Assembly (NCBI RefSeq): GCF_005889715.1
Contig: NZ_VCKW01000046.1
Coordinates: forward strand, 1-41,925
DNA: 41,925 nucleotides
Direction: 5' to 3'
DNA from: Actinomadura soli
Lineage (GTDB): Bacteria > Actinomycetota > Actinomycetes > Streptosporangiales > Streptosporangiaceae
In this document: piece by piece, positions 37,218 through 41,925 of the stretch
Layout of the letters: each line of letters starts with the position of its first letter
Numbering within the stretch: position 1 is the first letter of the stretch
Notes under the pieces: model-generated
Databases searched by the model: none
The model's input: only the letters and a program-made list of their open reading frames with translations
Told to the model about the DNA's origin: nothing
Made by a program: the position numbers and the translations under genes

Positions 37218-38713
37218 TGTCGCTGCGCAGGCGCATCGTGCTGACCCAGCTCGCCCTGCTGGCCCTCGGCCTGCTGATCGCCGGCGCGTCCAGCTTCGCC
37301 GCGCTGAACGACTGGAAGAACGACAGCGAGCACCAGCGGATGACCGCCGTCGGACGCGAGGCCGCGGCGCTGTTCGCCGAGAGCGGCCCCGGCGGCTCGT
37401 GGTCGCGGCTCGCGGAGGCCACCTCGGACCTGGACCGGCTGTGGCGCGCCGCCGGCGACGGCGGCGGCCTGCCGCTGTTCCTCCAGGTCCGCCGGGCCGA
37501 CGGCACGGTCGTGGAGACCGTCTCGTTCGTCGGCGAGCCGCCGCTGCCGGACGATCCGCGCCCCGGCCCCGCGACCGGCGGCAACCCGGACGGCGAGCGG
37601 TTCGTCCGCACGGAGGACCGGCCCCGCCCGGGCAAGGACGACGACGGCCTGTTCGGGCGGGAGGGGCCCGGCTGGCTGGTCCGCACCGCCTGGGTCCCCG
37701 GCGGGCGGCACTACCTCGTCACGTCCATGCGCACCACCGAGCAGGACGAGTTCTTCGGCCGCACCCTCGGGACCCAGGTCGTCGTCACGCTCGTGGTCCT
37801 CGTCGGCGTCGGGCTGCTGGTGTGGCATGCCGTCCGCCGTGCGACCCGCCCGCTGGAGGAGATCGCCGCGACCGCCGCGCGGATCGGCGACGGCGACCTC
37901 GGCCGCCGGCTCGCCGTGCACGGCCCGAAGACCGAGGTGGGACGGCTCGCCGGCGCGCTGAACGGCATGCTCGCGCAGATCGAGGCGTCGTTCCGGGAAC
38001 GGGAGGCGTCCCGGGACCGGCTGCGCCGCTTCGTCGCCGACGCCTCCCACGAGCTGCGCACCCCGGTCGCGACCGTCCGCGGGTACGCCGAGCTGTTCCG
38101 CCGCGGCGCCGCGGACCGGCCCGAGGACCTCGCCAAGGCGATGCGCCGCATCGAGTCGGAGGCCGAGCGGATGGGCCGCCTCGTCGACGAGATGCTGCTG
38201 CTCGCCCGGCTGGACGAGGGCCGCCCGCTGGAACGCGAGCCGGTCGACCTGGCCGCCCTCGCCGCCGACGCGGTCGCCGACGCCACCGTCGTCGAACCGG
38301 GCCGCCCCCTCACGCTGGAGACGGACGGCCCGGTCGTCGTCACCGGCGACGCCGGACGGCTCCGCCAGGTCCTCGACAACCTGCTGGCGAACGTCCGGCG
38401 CCACACGCCGCCCGGCACGGCCGCCACCGTCCGCGTGTCCGAACGGGACGGGGACGCGGTCCTGGAGGTCGCCGACGAGGGCCCGGGAATCCCGGCCGGC
38501 GATCGCGCCCGCGTGTTCGAGCGCTTCTACCGCGCCGACCCGTCCCGGTCCCGCGACGTGACCGCCCAGCCGGGCGGCTCCGGCCTCGGCCTGTCGATCG
38601 TCGCGGCCGTCGCCGCGGCCCACGGCGGCCGCGCCGCCGCCGCGGACGCCCCCGGCGGCGGCGCCGCGTTCACCATCGCCCTGCCGAGCCGAAACCCCGC
38701 GTCCTTGCCATGA
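37217..38713 (+). CDS. OmpR-class sensor histidine kinase
   Basis: The 498-residue kinase is the partner of the preceding regulator. It has an N-terminal helix (LTQLALLALGLLIAGASSFAAL), a ~140-residue extracellular sensor, a second helix (TQVVVTLVVLVGVGLLVWHAV), HAMP (RATRPLEEIAATAARIGDGDL), HisKA with the phospho-acceptor His278 in DASHELRTPVAT, and HATPase motifs DNLLANVRRHTP, VADEGPGIP and GGSGLGLSIV. The extracellular part, with Asp/Arg/Gly-rich stretches, gives no clue to the signal. It ends 7 bp before the GTG of the first DUF881 gene, so read-through into that block is possible. Confidence 0.95.
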   Translation: MSLRRRIVLTQLALLALGLLIAGASSFAALNDWKNDSEHQRMTAVGREAAALFAESGPGGSWSRLAEATSDLDRLWRAAGDGGGLPLFLQVRRADGTVVETVSFVGEPPLPDDPRPGPATGGNPDGERFVRTEDRPRPGKDDDGLFGREGPGWLVRTAWVPGGRHYLVTSMRTTEQDEFFGRTLGTQVVVTLVVLVGVGLLVWHAVRRATRPLEEIAATAARIGDGDLGRRLAVHGPKTEVGRLAGALNGMLAQIEASFREREASRDRLRRFVADASHELRTPVATVRGYAELFRRGAADRPEDLAKAMRRIESEAERMGRLVDEMLLLARLDEGRPLEREPVDLAALAADAVADATVVEPGRPLTLETDGPVVVTGDAGRLRQVLDNLLANVRRHTPPGTAATVRVSERDGDAVLEVADEGPGIPAGDRARVFERFYRADPSRSRDVTAQPGGSGLGLSIVAAVAAAHGGRAAAADAPGGGAAFTIALPSRNPASLP

Positions 38714-38720
38714 TGGGCCG

Positions 38721-39605
38721 GTGATCGCACCACGAGAGGACGACGACCGGCCCGGGCGGCGGCCCGACGCGTCCATGTCGCTCCTCGCCGACCTGTTCAG
38801 CGGCAAGCTCCTCGATCACGGCTACGCGGAGGCCGCCGCACGGCGCGCCGCGGCGGGCGATCCCGACCCGGCGCGGGGACGGCTGCGCGGCGGCGGCGTC
38901 CTGCTCGTCCTCGTCCTCGCCGGGACGCTGGTCGCCGTCGCCGGGGCCGAGGTGCGCCGGAGCGAGCCCGTGGCCGCCGAGCAGCGCTCGCGGCTCGTCG
39001 ACGAGATCAACGCCCGCACCGCCGAGACCGACGGCCTCCAGCGCCGCCTCGGCCGCCTGCGGGCCGAGACGGAGCGGCGCCGGGCCGCCGCCCTCGCCCG
39101 CAGCGAGGACGGCCGCCGCGCCCGCCGGGACCTCGCCATCGCGGCCGCCGCCGCGGCCGCCGCGCCCGCCGGCGGCGACGCGCTGGTCGTCACCCTGGAC
39201 GACGCGGCTCCGAGCGGCGGGCGCGACGACCCGGAGGGGCTCCCCGCCGACGCCGGCGGCCGGGTCTATGATCAGGACCTCCAGGTCCTGGTGAACGGGC
39301 TCTGGGCGGCGGGCGCCGCGGCCATCGGCGTCAACGGGCAGCGGCTCACCCCGGCGACGGCGATCCGCGCCGCAGGCGAGGCGATCCTCGTCGACTACCG
39401 GCCGCTCAGCCGCCCCTACGAGGTGACGGCGCTCGGCGACCCCGGCCGCCTCCGGGAGGCGTTCTCCGGCTCGGCCGCCGACCGGCGGCTGCGGGCCCTG
39501 AACGAGCGCTTCAAGATCAGATACGACACGCACCGGTCGGCCGCGGTGAGCCTGCCCGCCGCGGGCGCCGTCCGGCTGCGCTACGCCCGCGCGGCGGGCC
39601 GGTGA
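38721..39605 (+). CDS. DUF881 membrane protein (first copy)
   Basis: The 294-residue protein has a cytoplasmic N-terminus, one helix (about 59-76), a coiled-coil (about 88-125) and a DUF881 domain ending with LNERFKIRYDTHRSAAVSLP. DUF881 resembles the division protein DivIC in layout, but its function is not established. It corresponds to mycobacterial Rv1823, which lies with a small basic protein and a second DUF881 gene. It starts at GTG 38721, 7 bp after the histidine kinase stop. Confidence 0.85.
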   Translation: MIAPREDDDRPGRRPDASMSLLADLFSGKLLDHGYAEAAARRAAAGDPDPARGRLRGGGVLLVLVLAGTLVAVAGAEVRRSEPVAAEQRSRLVDEINARTAETDGLQRRLGRLRAETERRRAAALARSEDGRRARRDLAIAAAAAAAAPAGGDALVVTLDDAAPSGGRDDPEGLPADAGGRVYDQDLQVLVNGLWAAGAAAIGVNGQRLTPATAIRAAGEAILVDYRPLSRPYEVTALGDPGRLREAFSGSAADRRLRALNERFKIRYDTHRSAAVSLPAAGAVRLRYARAAGR

Positions 39606-39660
39606 GCGGGGGAGAGGAGGCTCGATGACCGGAGCGGAGCGAGGATCTTCGGGCCGACTT

Positions 39661-39687
39661 CCCGGGGGTCTGGGGGTCGCCCCCCGG
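39661..39687 (+). repeat. REP-like G-rich element, copy C
   Basis: Same core as copies A and B, with alternating G-runs, tcg and a C-run. It fills most of the 99-bp gap between the first DUF881 gene and the small-basic-protein gene and may form a hairpin inside the transcript. Confidence 0.65.
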
Positions 39688-39704
39688 AAAGGCGGGGTCC
39701 GACG

Positions 39705-40037
39705 GTGATCGCGCTGATCGGGCTGATGATCGGCGTGGCGCTGGGCCTGCTGCTCCAGCCGGACGTCCCGCTCTGGCTGGAGCCGTACCTGCCGATCGCG
39801 ATCGTCGCGGCGCTCGACGCCATGTTCGGCGGGATCAGGGCCCGGCTGGAGGGCATCTTCGACGAGAAGGTGTTCGTGGTGTCGTTCGTCAGCAACACCG
39901 TCATCGCCGCACTGATCGTCTTCCTCGGCGACAAGCTCGGGGTCGGCTCGCAGCTGTCCACCGGCGTCGTGGTCGTCCTCGGCATCCGGATCTTCTCCAA
40001 CGCGGCGGGCATCCGGCGCAGGCTGTTCGGCGCATGA
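39705..40037 (+). CDS. small basic family protein (DUF1290)
   Basis: The 110-residue protein has three membrane helices: MIALIGLMIGVALGLLL, then LPIAIVAALDAMFGGIRARLEGIFD, where the conserved DAxFGGxRAxLE motif lies, then SFVSNTVIAALIVFLG and VVVLGIRIFSNAAGIRRRLFG at the end. It matches the sbp/DUF1290 family located next to DUF881 genes in actinobacteria and in Gram-positive division clusters. Its stop overlaps the start of the second DUF881 gene. The family's function is unknown, but its position suggests a complex with the DUF881 proteins. Confidence 0.92.
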   Translation: MIALIGLMIGVALGLLLQPDVPLWLEPYLPIAIVAALDAMFGGIRARLEGIFDEKVFVVSFVSNTVIAALIVFLGDKLGVGSQLSTGVVVVLGIRIFSNAAGIRRRLFGA

Positions 40038-40753
40038 CCGGGGACGAGCACGAGAAAGAGCGCCCGGACGAGCCCGCCGGCCTCCGCGGCCTCATGGATT
40101 TGTTGAGACCGCGAGTCAGCATGGGCCAATTGGCCGGAGGACTCCTCTGCCTGGTCCTGGGATTCGCGGTCGTCGCGCAGATCCAATCGAACGAGCGCGA
40201 CACCACGTTCGCCACCGCGCGGCAGGACGAGCTCGTCGGAATCCTGTCCGATCTGGGCCAGCGGTCCGAGCGCCTGCGCGGCGACCTGCGCGACCTGGAG
40301 GACACCAAGGCGCAACTGGAACGGGACGCCGAGGGAGGAACCGCCCTTGAGGAGGCGCGCAAGCGGGCGACCACCTATGGCCTCCTGGCGGGCACCGTCC
40401 CGGCCGAGGGCCCCGGCATCGAACTGCTGATCACCGACCCGCGCCGCGGCGTCAAGGCGATCAACCTCCTGGACGCGCTGCAGGAGCTCCGCGACGCGGG
40501 CGCCGAGGTCGTCCAGGTCAACGACGTGCGCGCCGGCGTCGACACCTACTTCCTGGACGGACCGGACGGCGTCCAGGCCGACGGGAGGGCCCTCGCCGCC
40601 CCGTACCGGTTCCTCGCCATCGGAGACCCCCACACCATGACCACCGCGCTGAACATCCCCGGGGGACTGGTCAAGACGCTCCAGGGGGCCGGCGCCGACG
40701 TCTCGATCACCCCGCGCGCGAAAATCGCCGTCGACGCGATACGGTCTCCGTAG
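40034..40753 (+). CDS. DUF881 membrane protein (second copy)
   Basis: The 239-residue protein has one membrane helix (about 30-50), a coiled coil (about 60-100) and the DUF881 core (GPGIELLITDPRRGVKAINLLDALQELRDAGAEVVQVNDVR, with DPHTMTTALNIPGG). It corresponds to mycobacterial Rv1825. It overlaps the small basic protein gene by four bases and is followed by a possible terminator. With the first copy and the small basic protein it probably forms a membrane complex linked to cell-wall growth or division, an inference from conserved gene order. Confidence 0.9.
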   Translation: MTGDEHEKERPDEPAGLRGLMDLLRPRVSMGQLAGGLLCLVLGFAVVAQIQSNERDTTFATARQDELVGILSDLGQRSERLRGDLRDLEDTKAQLERDAEGGTALEEARKRATTYGLLAGTVPAEGPGIELLITDPRRGVKAINLLDALQELRDAGAEVVQVNDVRAGVDTYFLDGPDGVQADGRALAAPYRFLAIGDPHTMTTALNIPGGLVKTLQGAGADVSITPRAKIAVDAIRSP

Positions 40754-40776
40754 GGGAAACGGGGAAGCGGTAACCG

Positions 40777-40795
40777 GACGCCGGGCTCGGGCGTC
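40777..40795 (+). terminator. possible terminator after the second DUF881 gene
   Basis: gacgcc (40777-40782) pairs with ggcgtc (40790-40795) around a 7-nt loop, 24 bp after the stop. The stem is short, so termination may be partial. Confidence 0.4.
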
Positions 40796-40876
40796 ACGAT
40801 CGGGGACGTCCGCGCGGCGGCGTAGACCTGCGATCATCGGCGAATGTAGTTTGGTCCAGCCGGCTCACCGTTCCAG

Positions 40877-40906
40877 TTGACCCCTCGGGTAATACCCGCG
40901 TAAGTT
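40877..40906 (+). promoter_or_regulatory. candidate garA/ftsR promoter with palindrome in the spacer
   Basis: TTGACC (40877-40882) and TAAGTT (40901-40906) are 18 bp apart. The spacer holds the perfect dyad cgggta-a-tacccg (40886-40898). A palindrome between -35 and -10 is the classic arrangement of MerR-controlled promoters, and a MerR gene lies two genes downstream. Confidence 0.5.
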
Positions 40907-41059
40907 GCGGCGACCGTCCCGTAAGCGGCCGGTGAGTTGGACCGTGGTCGGGGCGGGTCCCCGGCGTGGGTTGGTTGAAGGATGCGCGTGGCGCAGGCGG
41001 CTCCCGTTCCGGCGGGCGCCCGCGGGCGGCACGCCGATGGTAGGAGGCCGAGCCGATCG

Positions 41060-41590
41060 ATGCCGAGCGTCTACTGCACGCAGTGCGGTCACGCCAACCC
41101 GGATGATGCCCGCTTCTGCTCGAACTGCGGAACTCCGCTCACCCGGAGCCCGCTGCCTCCCCGGGAGTCGCCCGGCGAGTCCACGTCCACGATCTCCATC
41201 GGCGGGTTCGAGGCGCTGGACACCGACGCGGGCGCCGAGGAGCCGTCGCTCGGCCCCGACCAGATGGCCATGGAGGCGCTCCCCCCGGGCACGGCGCTCC
41301 TCGTCGTCAAGCGGGGCCCCAATGCCGGCAGCCGCTTCCTGCTCGACAAGGACCGCACCTCCGCGGGCCGGCACCCCTCGAGCGACATCTTCCTCGACGA
41401 CGTCACCGTGTCCCGCCGCCACGCCGAGTTCGCCCGCCAAGGCGCCGCGTTCACCGTCCGCGACGTCGGCAGCCTCAACGGCACCTACGTCAACCGGCAG
41501 CGGATCGACCAGGCCGGCCTGTCGGGCGGCGATGAGGTCCAGATCGGCAAGTTCCGGCTGGTGTTCCTGATCAACCCGGCGCACGGCTGA
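41060..41590 (+). CDS. GarA-type FHA protein with N-terminal zinc ribbon
   Basis: The 176-residue protein starts with a four-Cys zinc ribbon (YCTQCG...FCSNCG; Cys6, 9, 20, 23), followed by a Ser/Thr-rich stretch [12 protein letters not shown] (40-51) and an FHA domain ([29 protein letters not shown]). In mycobacterial GarA the Thr residues of an ETTS motif are phosphorylated by PknB/PknG, closing the FHA domain and relieving inhibition of 2-oxoglutarate-handling enzymes; Thr42 and Thr44 are the likely counterparts. The ATG at 41060 was chosen for the Cys motif and the upstream AGGAGG. It precedes the MerR gene, as in Mycobacterium. Confidence 0.88.
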   Translation: MPSVYCTQCGHANPDDARFCSNCGTPLTRSPLPPRESPGESTSTISIGGFEALDTDAGAEEPSLGPDQMAMEALPPGTALLVVKRGPNAGSRFLLDKDRTSAGRHPSSDIFLDDVTVSRRHAEFARQGAAFTVRDVGSLNGTYVNRQRIDQAGLSGGDEVQIGKFRLVFLINPAHG

Positions 41591-41627
41591 CCGGGAGAAC
41601 GGGGCCGCGGCGACGATGGGAGGGGCC

Positions 41628-41925
41628 ATGAACGCGCAGCCAGCCCGGTCCCTGATGACGATCGGGGACGTCCTCGGACTGCTCAGGCCCGAGTTCCCCG
41701 ACATCACCATCTCCAAGATCCGTTTCCTGGAGTCCGAGGGCCTCGTCGAACCGGAGCGCAGCCCGTCGGGCTACCGCAAGTTCGGCGACGCCGACGTGGA
41801 GCGGCTCCGCTTCGTCCTCACCGCGCAGCGCGACCACTACCTGCCGCTGCGCGTCATCAGGCAGCATCTCCAGGCCCGCGACCGCGGCGAGAGCGTCCCG
41901 CCCCTCGGCGCCCTCCGCGCCTGTC
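41628..41925 (+). CDS. MerR-family regulator, FtsR-like (cut by window edge)
   Basis: The first 99 codons are visible, with a strong GGGAGGGG ribosome site. [35 protein letters not shown] and [35 protein letters not shown] are the winged-helix and helical region of the Rv1828/FtsR group, which follows garA in mycobacteria and regulates division genes such as ftsZ in Corynebacterium. The C-terminal part lies beyond the window. Confidence 0.88.
   Translation, partial: MNAQPARSLMTIGDVLGLLRPEFPDITISKIRFLESEGLVEPERSPSGYRKFGDADVERLRFVLTAQRDHYLPLRVIRQHLQARDRGESVPPLGALRAC

Larger units (their letters stand above)
40754..41059. other. 306-bp intergenic region before garA
   Basis: No gene is visible, and gcvH, found here in Mycobacterium, is absent. 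The stretch holds a hairpin (40777-40795), an AT-richer region with a promoter-like element and a palindrome (40877-40906), and then a G-rich leader with AGGAGG at 41042-41047. An in-frame ATG at 40982 would extend GarA by 26 codons that show no family similarity. Confidence 0.6.

Overview
The window is about 42 kb of very high-GC DNA with strong third-position G/C bias, many GTG starts and gene families typical of Actinobacteria: a GarA-type FHA protein, an FtsR-type MerR regulator, DUF881/small-basic-protein genes, GabD1, the actinobacterial Mth938-type protein and a membrane-anchored Ser/Thr kinase. The overall gene style suggests a filamentous actinomycete, possibly Thermomonosporaceae (Actinomadura-like); that assignment is inference. 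I count 37 complete protein genes, one gene cut by the right edge, and two gene remnants. No rRNA, tRNA, CRISPR array or intact insertion sequence was seen.

Layout. 1-1.6 kb: an intact ornithine cyclodeaminase/mu-crystallin-family gene followed by the C-terminal stubs of a proline-racemase-family gene and a ketoglutarate-semialdehyde-dehydrogenase-like gene, the apparent wreck of a (hydroxy)proline catabolic operon. 1.6-5.8 kb: central carbon genes (GabD1-type dehydrogenase, beta-propeller lactonase, pgi). 5.8-12.7 kb: a carbohydrate locus with an ascorbate-family PTS (IIC, IIB, IIA), a SIS-domain protein, a small EF-hand protein, a HutC/DasR-type GntR regulator, a divergent secreted protein and a PfkB kinase; a DasR-like palindrome lies in the divergent promoter region. 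12.7-22.5 kb: an AraC/NmrA/DUF1772 group, a secreted alpha/beta hydrolase with an ArsR-like regulator, a metallophosphoesterase, a TetR regulator, thiC under a TPP riboswitch, a membrane protein and an Mth938-type protein. 22.5-25.5 kb: an orphan NarL-type histidine kinase and a Ser/Thr kinase.

25.7-28.8 kb and 38.7 kb to the end carry two halves of a neighbourhood that in Mycobacterium runs pgsA2 / DUF881 / small basic protein / DUF881 / gcvH / garA / ftsR. Here the CDP-alcohol phosphatidyltransferase is coupled to a large nucleotidyltransferase with a degenerate phosphomannomutase-like domain. The second half (DUF881, small basic protein, DUF881, garA, ftsR) comes only after about 10 kb of accessory genes: a class-V aminotransferase, an ABCG-type transporter, a MocR regulator with a divergent LysE exporter, and an MMPL transporter with a divergent two-component system. 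gcvH is absent.

Several intergenic regions hold clear DNA-level structure: a TPP riboswitch, strong hairpin terminators, a DasR-like operator, 14-bp-phased repeats upstream of the ArsR-like gene, MocR-style direct repeats, a 12-bp perfect inverted repeat between MMPL and the response regulator, and three copies of a G-rich REP-like element, one of which is translated as part of the PTS IIA protein.
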